Source: Phlebiopsis flavidoalba
Lineage: Eukaryota > Basidiomycota > Agaricomycetes > Polyporales > Phanerochaetaceae
NCBI GenBank assembly: GCA_035772785.1
Contig: JAOCPU010000078.1
Location: 41,797 to 105,796 of the forward strand
Length of the DNA: 64,000 nt
Reading direction: 5' to 3'
Below are positions 20,963 to 31,785 of this stretch, one piece after another. The position numbers were made by a program, and so were the translations under genes. The first letter of the stretch is position 1. Each line of letters starts with the position of its first letter. Below the pieces are notes generated by a model that saw only the letters and a list, made by a program, of their open reading frames with translations, was not told where the DNA came from and searched no databases.

Positions 20963-23900
20963 TCACCGCGGCTGCACCCGCACCGACGCCGGCGGCGGCA
21001 GCTCATGCTGCACAAACGACGTCCACGCCTCCGTCAGGTTGTACCCGCCCGGGAGCATCCCCTGCGGCGGCGGCGGCGGCGCGTACCCGTGCACGCTTTG
21101 CGGGCGGCTGTGGCTCGGCGGCGGGTGCGCCGGCGGGTGGTACAGCCCCGGCGGCGCGCCGTGCGGGAACTCGTGCGTCGGCGTGAACGGGCGTGTGCCA
21201 GCTCTCGTGGGCGTACGGCGGGGCGTATGCGCCGGGCTCGACGTGGTGCATGACGAGCGCCGGGTGTGCGTGCGCGTCGTAGTGTTGTATGTATGGCGGC
21301 CTCGCGGCTGTGTGCGGCGTGCGGGAGCTGGTAGAACGCGGCGGGCTGGTGCGGGGGATGGTGCTGATGCGGTGGGGGATGCGGCGGGCGGCGCCATACA
21401 GCGGCTGCTGATGCGTCTGCGAACGAGGAGGCGCATGCTGGTGCTGTTGATGAGCGAGGACAGGGACAGGGACGGGCGGCGGCGGGGGCATTTCCTGGTG
21501 CTGCCACTTCCACTGCGCCTCCTGCTCCGCATAGCGCGCATACTCGTACGCGGGATTCCCATTCTGCGGGGGACCCGGAACTGCCTCGGGCGACTGCGAC
21601 GCGACGTAATACCCCTGCTGCGCGTTAATCTGCTCGTCGAGCTGGCTCTCAAACGAGCGCATGTCGTCGACGAGCATCGGGTGCACATCGCCCGCGTACG
21701 TCGCGAGCGCGGGCATTTCTTCTGACACCTGCGGGCTCGCGGTGGTCGGCGGCGACTGCGACGCGCGCATCGAGTCTGAGCTCGACGACGAGGCTTCTGT
21801 CGCGGCGGGGGAGTTGACGGCGCTCGCGGACGCGTGCTTTGAGCGGTGCAGCGCGGGCGGGGAGGTCTTGGCCGCGACTGGTTGGTCGTGACGGTGCGCG
21901 TGCGACCGCTGAAGATGGACAGCTCGTCGTCCTGGTCGCGTTGGGGGTCGCGGATCGAGAAGATGTCCGGGCGCTGGTACCCGTCTCGGAAGGCTTGATA
22001 CGCCTTGTCGTGCATGCTGCGAATGCGGGGCTGCATGTCACATGTGAGAGGGGCGAGCGAGTGTGTTGGCGGAATACTCACCAAAAACTTGACTGCGCGC
22101 CCACCATACTTTGCAGCCTGCTCAAACAGCGCAAACGCCGACCTCAGCTCGCCGAGCGCAGCCTGTGCAGTCTTCGTCGTTCCACCATGTGTAACCACCG
22201 ACCCGAGCATTACCTGCACCAAAATCAGTACGAACCGCAATACCAGACTTGAGGGACACTAACCGCAGCCGAGAACGCATGAGTCCACAGCACCCAGAAC
22301 CTCGCAATCTGCACCGGATTGATATTGAACTGTTCCCGGATCGTCGCGATGAGCGAACACGCGCTGCGATATCCTGCCAAAAACGACGGCGAAAACTGGC
22401 TGCGCAATGGGTTCGTCGGGTGTTCGTGCAGCGCCTGTGCGAAGAACGCTCGATGGACATACAACAACGCTACGAAGCAAGTCTCAGAACAACTTTCAGC
22501 CACTGAGATGAATGCACGCACTGAAATGATGGTAGTTTATGGGCATGAAATGCTTCATGCTTTCACTGAGCGATTGTCCTGCAGCGGGCGAACCCTGGGT
22601 ATATGCGGGTAGCGGAATGTCGCGAATCTTGCGGTCGAGCGCGAGGATGAGCGAGTACTTGGGCGTGCGAGACTTGAGGGTCACTTCTGCTACCGCCGAG
22701 ACACATTCCTTGCCCCATATCGCCTTCCAATATGGGACTGCGATGCATCAGAGTCAAGCTCTCCAGCATGCGCATGCGTTGACTTACAGCTAGGTTGTGG
22801 GTTGTTGTCCGCGTCCAGCGTTTGGTCTGTATCTGCGGGAGCTCTGTGTCGACGAAGCTGAGCTGGAAGGCCGGCAGTCGACCGGTAGCTAATGCCTTTT
22901 TAAAACACAATCAGACCCCACTTCACTTTCTAATTCATCTAAATCGCGAACCTGCCACGAGTCGGTGATGAATAGCTCCCAGAAAAGTGCTCGCCGCTTC
23001 TGCACCTCGGCAGGTGAGAGCTTCCATCTGGCACAATCACGATCTTCACGAATTCGTTAAGCCCAGGACACGCTCAGACATCAAAACAAGACGACGTACG
23101 GAGTCCAACCTGGGTATATGCGGGCAATTAGCACACATTGAGAATGCCGACTCTTGCACGTACGCTTTGCGCGAGCCTGCAGCTCAGCACCCCCCATCAA
23201 CGACCACGTGCTCTCGATACTCTTCTCATCCGCCACAAGCCCCTGATATATACCCATAAGACTCAACGCCTGCACTGTCGCCACGCTAGGTGGCCTATCG
23301 AGCACGGGCTCAAGGTTCATTGCAGCCCTTGTGAGGTGGTAATACCGCGCCGCTTCGACATTGTCCGGGGGGCGGGGAGCAACTCCGGATCCGTGAGCGC
23401 ACCGAAGCAGAACACGACAAACAACACAGCGCAAGCTCGTGGGCGGTCGCGGTGCCGGTCGACGAGCGCGAAAACGCGGAGCTCGAGACGGGAAGCGTCG
23501 GCGCGGGCGAGCCATCTGCGTCGGGCGGTTTCTGCAGCTCGAGGGCCTCGCCGTAGAAGAGCGGCAGAAGCTCCTCATCGAGCTGGCGGCGGGTGATGGC
23601 GCCGAAGAACCAGGGGGCCTGCTCGAGGTAGAGCTCGCAGAGGCGTTGGGCGCGCGGCCATTCGGGGAGGTGGTCAGTGATCAGAGCTTGCAGGTCGGTG
23701 CCGTCGGTCGTCAGCGGCGCGGCGGGGAACTGGCTCGCGAGGTTGTCGAGTTGTGGGTGCAGGCCACCGAGGTCGAACGCCGACTGTGAGGGTTCTGCGG
23801 GTACTTCTTCGTTTTCGACCTAGCGAGTTCGCGCGTGAGAAATCCGGTATGACATTTGGGCGTCTGGGCGACGCCCGGCAACAAAACGGGCGACGCAAGC

Positions 23901-24650
23901 ACGCAGCGGCCGGCGAACTTGGGGACCAATAAAACTCACCAGAAGCAGGCTCTACAAAAGGTACCGACGTCAGAATCTCATGCATGCATCTCCACACCAG
24001 ATCACGACGTACCTCAGATCCCGCGGGACCGCCCGTAGAACGTCGCTGCGCCATCATCGCGCATGGCCAACACGCCAGGGGCGTCGATCTCCTGCGCCTC
24101 CTCCTCCGCGTCGTCGTCCCCGCTGCGCCGCGCGCACTGGTCGCGGAGTGCAATTCAATGCCAGATTTGATGCTCAGCAGGTCGAGCCGCAGCAGCGGGT
24201 GCACCTCGCGCGTCGTGCTTGACTGCAAAATCGACAGCGCGTCCTCGAGCTGCCGGATCCGCTCGCTCATCTCTGCGATCTTTTTGTGGAGTCTGTCCGT
24301 GTCCGCGAGGATGAACCTATATGTCGGGGCGACAAAAAACACAGCGGCGTGAGCGCGGCGCCGACACACACATCATCCGGCCGGAAATGCGGACGCACGA
24401 GAAAAGGGTGCGTACCTGGTTCCCTGGCCGGTGGTGAGGCTGTGCCGTTGGGACAGATGCTCTCGCAGCCGCGCCGCTTGCACGAGCCGCAGGGTACGGA
24501 CTGTTTTTTGTCGCACTTGAGCTTGAGGCGGCGGCATTCTGCGCAAGATATCGCGCCCCTCGCGCGCTTGAACTCCTGCTCCTGCGCCCGCGTCGTCGCG
24601 TCCTTGTCGCCGCCCGCCGCGCGGGCGCCGCCTCGGGACGTCTGCGGCAT
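20963..24650 (-). CDS. Zn(II)2Cys6 fungal-specific transcription factor
   Basis: A nuclear regulator. The N-terminus holds CAECRRLKLKCDKK followed by CGSCKRRGCESIC, the six-cysteine binuclear zinc cluster (about 24,450-24,545). After an intron (24317-24415, donor GTACGC, acceptor ATATAG) comes a coiled-coil dimerisation helix (DTDRLHKKIAEMSERIRQLE) and HPLLRLDLLSIKSGIE. The middle homology region has ITRRQLDEELLPLFY (about 23,555-23,600), ATGRLPAFQLSFVDTELP (about 22,850) and ALHEHPTNPLRSQFSPSFLA (about 22,400), which is the Fungal_trans domain. The tail is Pro/His/Gln-rich, typical of an activation region, and ends with PASVRVQPR. At least three further introns and several indels lie between. 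The target genes are not evident from context. Confidence 0.85.
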
Positions 24651-25113
24651 GTCGTGCGCTGGGTGTATGCGAGGAGTCCTCTAGTGCCAAGGGGATGTGT
24701 TTGCTGGCCAGGCGGCCGCGTGCGGTGTCTGGTCGTGCTCGAGAGGGTGAGAGGAACGTGGTGGTGGTCGCGGTCAAGCCTGTTGGGGGGTGGTGGTGGT
24801 CGCGGTTCAAGCCTGAGCGTCGGGGGGAGGCCGAATGCGGCAGCGCACAGCGGGCGGCCGATCGCGAGCCATGGCGCACGGGGGTTTTGACGTCTCGACG
24901 TTGCAGGAGGGCGGGCGTTGTTCGTAGACGCCCATAGCGCATGCCCTTATTGAGCTCGCTTTCTCACGACCCCCTCCACGTAAGCTGCCCCACATACGCC
25001 TTCGATTCCGACCCACATTCCCGCCGTTTGCACAACCTAAACCAACTGCTACGCTGAAACCCGAATCTTTTATTGCAGAAAATGAAACGCGGACCGCATC
25101 AAAACCCACAATG
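24651..25113. other. Upstream region of the Zn2Cys6 gene, with a short direct repeat
   Basis: GTGGTGGTCGCGG-TCAAGCCTG occurs twice, at about 24,761-24,782 and 24,794-24,816, separated by a GTGGTG run. The rest is GC-rich with no supported gene. Confidence 0.55.
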
Positions 25114-25804
25114 GATGACTTTCCATAAGCATTTAGAGACAGTTTTGAATCTTCCCAGATCGTTCCAAACCTCTCCGAGTGGGAGCAAGCGTGACAATTT
25201 CAAACTCCGCCCCGTTTCTAAACTGCGCTCCACCTCACCAAACCGTTCCAGATCGTCGAAATCTGTAGAGGGGGGGTACCCCCCTCTACAAACTTTTCTA
25301 AACGGTCCACCAGTGTTCCAAACCGCTGAAAAGGGCAGTTAACGGCGGCCGGCGACACCCCTCGAAATGGCAAAGGCGCGTTGATCCCATCATTTCCTCC
25401 GCTCAAAACTTGGTCCGCCATCTTGCGCGCTCTGCGCGATACTCGACACCTCGCTGCCCTCGCGTGGTTGATGTCTTGCATTTGCATGGCTTACCGGCCT
25501 TCGTATTTGCCACATTTCGCGCGTAGAATAAATACAACTTTGGGCCAATCCTTGGCTCCCCTATTAGATGTCATGTCTCGCCCCGTCTCGCTGCACAGGC
25601 AGCTGGCCACTCTACAGACGTATCTGAGTGCTTAAAGCGACTTCAATTACACACCGTGATTCAAAACTGTCACTAGATCTGTAACTAAACTCGTCGCTAA
25701 GAGTCGCATCAAGCTCAGGGTTTGGAGCCATCACACCTTGTCCACACTGTTTGAAATTCCGAAATCTGGAGCAAACTGTCTCTAAATTCTTATGGAAAGT
25801 CATC
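25114..25804. mobile_element. 691-base element with 32-base inverted ends
   Basis: The left end, 25114-25145, starts GATGACTTTCCATAAG. The right end, 25773-25804, is its reverse complement with 31 of 32 positions equal. No clear target duplication was found; AAT on both sides is the best candidate and is too short to be decisive. The interior has no convincing coding region but contains the 27-base palindrome at 25264-25290. It is probably a MITE. Confidence 0.7.
25264..25290. repeat. 27-base near-perfect palindrome centred on GGTACC
   Basis: TGTAGAG plus a G run meets a C run plus CTCTACA, with a 7 G/6 C asymmetry. It lies within the inverted-repeat element. Confidence 0.8.
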
Positions 25805-26654
25805 AATTAACCGTCGCCCAAATTCACTCACTCCAGAGACACAACCCTCCAGCTTACCATCCTAGGCACCGGCGTGGCACGCCCCACCCCATGCGAAGGC
25901 CTCGCCCCCGCAGGCCCCCGCCCATTCAAACGCGAAAACAGACCCTTCAAAATATCAAATTCCTAGCTCCGCAAGGCTGAACATTGATTAATCAAATTCG
26001 CGCCGCCCCTTTGCAGCAACAGCATTTCCGAATCCGGGTGTACACCCCCATTCGCAGCCACATCCTCCTGCGGAGCATGTGACCCGAAGTATCTGCGCGC
26101 CGCTGATGAGTGGCAAACAATCTATCTCCCCCGTCGCCGGAACGTGTTCGGCGCAAAGCAAAAGGTAACAGGAGGCGGTGCGGTGTGGGCTGAGCGGTGA
26201 AGGCCACGGCAAAGCCCTCTTGTTACACGTACGAGATACTCAAGCGGTGTTTGCGAGGGGCAGAGACATCAACAACAGGAACGACCGGGATGAATACAAA
26301 ATAATTGTCGTAATTAAACCACATAAAGGTCGGTCCACGGTCCGTGACGTCTAACGCGCTCACCCCAGAAGATTCACATTCAAAACATTTCTCACGCTGA
26401 AGACTGTGATGCGTGACAAAAGTTAAAACTCTTGATGGAAAACGACTGGCGACTAGCGCCGCCACCAGGCCAGGTACGTTATTATTTAAAACCACATTAT
26501 TACGACCTTGATGGTTGTCGCATGCCGGTTTGACAAAGATGGCTCACAGGTACGCACATGGGGAGCATCGCGACACAAGATTATTTCATCCCATAGTTAT
26601 CATAAGACAGGTTACACTCATCGTTCAAGAATCCAGAAGAAAAAGTGAGCATAC
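25805..26654. other. Stretch without a supported gene
   Basis: A plus-strand segment near 25,845-25,880 reads LTILGTGVARPT, which looks like the start of an enzyme domain but is followed by a stop after about 30 codons. A 90-residue minus-strand frame at 26,223-26,495 shows no signature. Confidence 0.3.
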
Positions 26655-27864
26655 TCATAGGTTCGTGGCATACGAAAGGAAGTTGATCTCAAACATCACC
26701 AGGCCAGTCAACAATCCTTGCTCAGTGGGCGTGCCGACCTTGTCCTTGACCACCGCCGCAAAGACGGTGCCCTGCAGGGCCAGCAGGGAGCCGAAGCCTT
26801 GTTGTCGCCGGAGAGGTCGGAGTACTCGCATGAGTACTGCCACCGTGATGCCGTCCGAACCAGGCAACGTACAGCTGCGAGTGTTGTCCTTGCGGACCTG
26901 GCTGCTGTCGAACGTGAACGACACGCCTGTCTGCCGGCATTCGGCGAGCCGGTGTGCAATGGTCAGCTTCGGGAGAGGCGTAACCGGAGCGGGGGGTTGC
27001 TGTCAGGGCACGAGACGATGAATTGCGCTGATGGCTTCAATTAGGCGTTATAAAACGAGGATGACTGCGGGGCACTTACAAGCAATGGAGTAAACGCCAT
27101 CGACGGAGGAGAGGGGTCTCAAAGGGGCCGTCCCAGGCCGAGCCCCTTGAGTAAACAGCCGAAGCAACCCACACGCCGCCTGGCGCGACTCGACGCCAAG
27201 GATCGACTATATATACGGTCAACATCGGGCATTGTACAAATGATTGCGAAGCACTCACGGCGGCCTGGGTCAGGGTATCCTTGTCCTGGAGGAGGTTTAG
27301 CCGCACCGATGTAACGGGAAAAAAAGAGAGAAGGGAAAAGTGGGGGAAAAAGAAAGGAAAAAAAAAAAAAAAAAAAAGAAAGCCGATGCTCCAACAGTCT
27401 CGAGAGCCATGGACAGCGCAGCGAACGACTTGGGGTCATTGTACGGGCTGCGAACCATGAGCGCATGCTAACAAACCGCATATAGTCACTCACAAAGTTG
27501 TACGTGCACGCCTGGGGCGCAGCGTCACCAAGCGCAGTGGTCAAGAACTGGACGTGCGTCGCCATCGTGGCCCTTGATCTGCTCGAAGCGGGCGCGGACC
27601 CAGGGCTCGTATCCCGGCATCAGCGAAAGCCTGCGCGTCGAGCTTTGTCGAGGCCTTCGTTGTAGAACGAGTTCTCGAGGAGTTCCAGGGTGAGTGCAAA
27701 CTGAAGGACCTCGGTGTCTACACGGCGGTGAGGCATAGTCACTCCGAAGAGGCCAAAGGATGGACTCACCTGTCACTTGGGGCGCACGCTGGACGAGCGG
27801 GGGCGCCGCCAAAGACGAAGCAGCCGCAGCGGCGAGGACGAAGAGCGGCACCAGAGCGGAACAT
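26655..27864 (-). CDS. Secreted ferritin-like domain protein (Rds1/desiccation-related type)
   Basis: The start at 27864 gives MFRSGAA and then, after one skipped base, LFVLAAAAASSLAAPP, a signal peptide with an Ala-x-Ala cleavage region. An intron with donor GTGAGT follows QVT. The ferritin-like four-helix part has EVLQFALTLELLENSF, then YEPWVRARFEQIKGH and THVQFLTTALGDAAPQ, which carry the Glu and His residues of that fold. Further blocks read NDPKSFAA, ISDKDTLTQAA, AWVASAVYSR and AWDGPFETPL. The C-terminal half ends SFTFDSSQV, LQGTVFAAVVKDKVGTPTEQ and LVMFEINFLSYATNL before the stop at 26655. Fungal homologues are stress- and sexual-development-induced cell-surface proteins. An intron near 27,300-27,390 contains a long A run. 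Several indels are present. Confidence 0.85.
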
Positions 27865-27965
27865 CTTGAATGAAGGATGAAGGGGCGACTTAGGCTGGGG
27901 GGTAACGAAGGGACACCTTGGTGGTTGTGAAGGTGGGCACGAGGAATGCGTCTCGCTGCGCGTTG

Positions 27966-27974
27966 GCCTTATAT
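27966..27974 (-). promoter_or_regulatory. TATA box of the ferritin-like gene
   Basis: The minus strand reads GTATATAAGGCC about 105 bases before the ATG at 27864, a suitable position for a basidiomycete TATA promoter. Confidence 0.5.
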
Positions 27975-29150
27975 ACGTCTCAGGCGGGGTTTCAACCCGA
28001 CGCGTCTTCGAGGACGGTCGGCATCCCATCTTGGAATGGTTACCCTATTCGGACAGGGCACGATGTGTGCCCGCTATATGACGCCGTGGCGCGTCACGCT
28101 CTCCGCTCTTGACAGGTTTCTGGCCGCTCGAGACGTGGATCGGGAAGACCGCATCCGCGCTTCTTTCTCACGTCTCCCTCGCAGATGTCAACGTTACGTC
28201 CGGAAACGACTAAGTGACGTCTGCGGCCGATTCGACTCCATAGGGATTAATGCTAACTAGCCTCAAGGCACGTTCCTTGTCGCCTTTCTATTGATTTATG
28301 TTTTCTGTAGAGTCCCACCTCTCAAAAGATATCCCTCGACCCATCAAGCTCACGAATAAGATATCCGCGCCGCAAAAACCGAACTATATTTTTGCACACT
28401 CCGTTTCACACTCGAGACCTTCAGGCTCAAAGTCTCAAAATCATACCGGCGGCATGACACAAACATCTCACTCGTACGTTACGACTTTTCTACAGGCGCA
28501 GCAAGTTTAACTAGGTGAGAACATCCGCCCCGTCCCAATTCGAGACTAACTGACTTTGCCAGAGCGGCCTTCTCGGGGACGTCATCGGGCAACTCCTCGG
28601 GGGACTCGACCCCTTCCATCTGGCCGACGTCGAACTCTCGCCACAACACTTCGAATGGACGGCGCGTCACGCGCCAATAGAGTGGGCCCTTTTTCAAACC
28701 CGTTAGTAGCTAGTCGTTTTCTCAGAGGTCTGTCAAATGAGACGGCGTTGGTGATTCTGATGCGTAAGTCACTTGTGACATTGAGGCTGAGTTTTGATCA
28801 CGTGCACCATAATGTTCAGAAGGATAAAAAGACGAAGAAAAAATCAAGGTTGGCACTCGATATCTTCTCCACGCTTTAAAGTTTCATCTGCGTCGCCTTG
28901 CGCCTGTAATCAGCTACATCTAAACTTGTGCTAAGCTGGAAAGTTTCAGATGCTCATCTCTGAGAAGAGAGTCCCGTGGAATTTTCCTCGCCTTTTATGT
29001 AACATGACGAGAGACGAGGGGATCGTGTGACAAGTATCTGTCTACCCCATTATGCGACGAAACAGGCCTCACGAACTGGTGACGAAGTAGCACACTCGGA
29101 CATCACGGCCTCGATGAGACGAGTCTCGATCGTGACTCGCGCTCCTTGAC
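27975..29150. other. Stretch without a supported gene
   Basis: Frames on both strands are short. A minus-strand stretch at 28,479-28,697 is acidic in its middle (GVESPEELPDDVPEKAA) and could be an exon, but no splice partner was found. Confidence 0.35.
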
Positions 29151-30540
29151 TCAACGCTGCACATTCGACGGGTCGCTTATTTGAGCTAGACAACCTTCAA
29201 GTTCTCCAACAAAATCATTATCAAGGACGTCCCCGGGAAGTGAGAGAGTCGAGGGGTTGCCTGCACTCGGGAGTCGGCGCCGAACTGGAGTGTAGAGTTC
29301 AATGAAAGACTGGAGGCTACGCACTTCGGGCAAGACGCAGTTCATGGTTGTGTTTTCATCATCCATCTCACGAGAAAATGCTCAAGATGTTTAGAATTTA
29401 AAATATCAGTCTTCTACTGGCCCGAGGCGAAGTCGTGGACCGCACTGTGCCGTGAACCCTGCTATGTTCCCAGTCCATCTGAGGACCAACTCCCCAATAA
29501 ATACCAAAATTCTTGAACACCTTCCTCCTCAATCCGTTGAACTAGTGACCCGTGAAGCTCATGAACCTCATTGAGAGTGCTTTGCCACTCCTCCTCTGTT
29601 GCCCATTCAGGACGTGGGATCTGTAGCTTGAATGGCGGGCAATTCGATACCGAATGCACTGTCTGTTGCGACCTAAGCATTCCATACCACCATTCTGCGC
29701 CATACTTGCAAAAGAGCTCAAACTGAATAAATGGACCATCGTCAGGACCATATCTTGTTACCTGGAAAGTGACCGCTGATTGTTCAAAAAGGCCTCCGGA
29801 TGACAAAAATAAAACATCTCACAGTCTTCTTTACCATCGGGTCTCCTTTGAGTTCTTGGACTGGATTCATTTGAGGCTGGCCGTTCCGATGCCTCATCTC
29901 AAGGCCGCAAACGACAGACCTAATGTCATACGGAACATTGTTCCCACGCCCAAAAGCGTCAGTCGCTTCCCAAGACCAATATCCCTCTTCGACGGAGGGT
30001 CATTGAAAGAAGCATAATGCTCAGCAGTAAATCTTCCATGGAGCGGTGCCCTAATATGAAGCCTGGGATTTTCTTTTGCTAGATCTTCAGCAACTTGCGA
30101 GTCCATATCGTCGACTAGCTGCAAGAATCCAGGTGTATGCCACATCATGTACGGCGGGGACCACAGGCCCTCGACACTATGACGGAGCTCGCGGATGTAT
30201 TGGCTGGGTATGCATCTGCAAATGTCGTTCCAACCCTCAAAGGTGTTAGATCTGGAATAAGACTGGCCAGGACTTGCGCTACCCAAGTATCCTTAACTGA
30301 CGTAATAAACACGTGGTGTGCAGGCAGCGCAGATGGTCGAGGAGAAATTCCTGAATCGGAAACGTGGACTGGATATATCCTGCCTGAGCTGTCAATTCGC
30401 GCAAGAAACGAGCGAAGTCTGTTCAAACACTCTGCTGGTTGATTCGTCTTCAAGCGAAAGGCGGAGCGGAAGAAAGCTGCAATCATGGTAGGGTGAGCAC
30501 CTGTCAACATGGAGGCTGGCCACATTGGAAAGTACGCCAA
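29151..30540 (-). CDS. Unrecognised protein, multi-exon
   Basis: Overlapping minus-strand segments run in one order: PASMLTGAHPTMIAAFFRSA (about 30,500), a segment reading IRELRHSVEGLWSPPYMMWH (30,190-30,130), PRLHIRAPLHGRFTAEHYAS (about 30,050), then RHRNGQPQMNPVQELKGDPM. An intron with donor GTAAAG near 29,835 joins this to VTFQVTRYGPDDGPFIQFEL and EWWYGMLRSQ, ending at 29,462 or, with another exon, at 29,151. The protein is soluble, rich in Trp and Tyr, with no membrane segment. I do not recognise the family. The ordered frames and the intron make a real gene likely; the exact ends are uncertain. Confidence 0.5.
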
Positions 30541-30929
30541 GGATTATACGAAGTTCTTGTTCTAGACACGCGGCTTCATATCATCTGACGACAGTTGGGA
30601 TGAAGGTTAAAGGCAGACTCCAGAACTTGCACGTAAAAGGGGTTTTGTCGAGATGACTCAGGCTTCGTTCTGAGAGTTTGAGCAGGGAGCAATGAAGTCA
30701 AACTGCTCCTCCGGATGGTCGTGCTGAATGTATCAAGATAGCGTACAACGACTGGCGAGCATAGATGAAGAGTACCGCTCCGCCCAGCTCGTGCGCGTGA
30801 TAGAGCTCTGTGAGGTCAAGCGACTGTCAGGATTTTGCCGAATATAGTCGCCATAAAAAACCCCGGAAAAATCATCGTACCAGTTAAGCCCGAAGATAAC
30901 GCTCTATAAAACGTCGCGTTCTGTCCCAC

Positions 30930-31785
30930 TTAAGCATCGTGTCGTTTAAGCTTTCGATGATAGACTTCGTTTGCAGATGGCGATGCTGTGTTCTTGAGCG
31001 TAGGATGGGCAATATGGGGATCGGGACGAGAAGCGCGACAATACGTGTGCATCCAGGGGACTTTGGTTGCGACGAGCTGAAGCAGGCTCCTGAGATACTC
31101 TACGTCGGGCACAAGCTCGCGATCCTGACATTGCCATCGAGGCCGTCGAATCACCAGCAACAACTCGCCGAGAGGATGTGCCGGCTCGAACCAGGGGAGT
31201 CTCAATAAGGTCCCTCACAACGCGAACTTCATAAAGTTGGTTGTCTCCTCTTTTGGAGTGCTCATCGTGGTATTTCGCGGTCGGGCTACGTACGAGCGAG
31301 ATGGGCCTGTGAAAGTGGCAATTTGATGGGCAAGGGTAGGGGGAAAGATCTCAGCCGAGATGAAGCAGGTTTGCCGCTAGACCAGCATTCTGACGAAGAA
31401 GTATGTACAGTCACCAAGCGTAGGTCGAGTGTGTTTCGCGTTGGAGTCCAGGATGCTGCAGAGCTGGTAGGAGACTCGTGACGATGTGTGTCCTACACCG
31501 TACAGCTCCAACATCACGGCTAAGCGCCAGTAAAATCGTTTTGTGGCGTCCGGTACACGGAGAGGTGGTAAAAGGCCGCCATCCCCCCAGAAGCATCGAT
31601 CTCCGTGAAGTAGCTCTTCGCGGCGTAAGCCCTCCATGAACTGCCAGCTCTTCAGGTCTGTGTGACAGATCGCTATCCCGGGCGGCGGCGCGTTGAAATG
31701 GAATCGATGACATTGCACCTGTCTGCTCTGTGTGTGTAGTTGTCCACGACCTTCGGCCGCGTGTGCCGACACTGCACCGCGACAA
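30930..31785 (-). CDS. Unrecognised coding-like region
   Basis: Minus-strand segments read WQFMEGLRREELLHGDRCFW and ATKRFYWRLAVMLELYGV (about 31,600-31,480), and further down LPWFEPAHPLGELLLVIRRP (about 31,190). They look like helical pieces of one protein separated by introns. No known domain was identified. The stretch from 30,541 to 30,930 shows nothing. Confidence 0.3.

Noticed and set aside
21039..21725. 228-residue plus-strand frame rich in Arg and Gly
   Set aside because: It lies opposite the Pro/His/Gln-rich tail of the Zn2Cys6 gene, where GC-rich codons keep all frames open. It has no domain of its own.
25845..25975. Start of an enzyme gene (LTILGTGVARPT)
   Set aside because: Only about 30 codons before a stop, no intron signal and no continuation in any frame.
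27356..27378. Long A run as the tail of a retroposed gene
   Set aside because: It falls within an intron-like gap of the ferritin-like gene, with no target duplication or retroposed coding sequence beside it.
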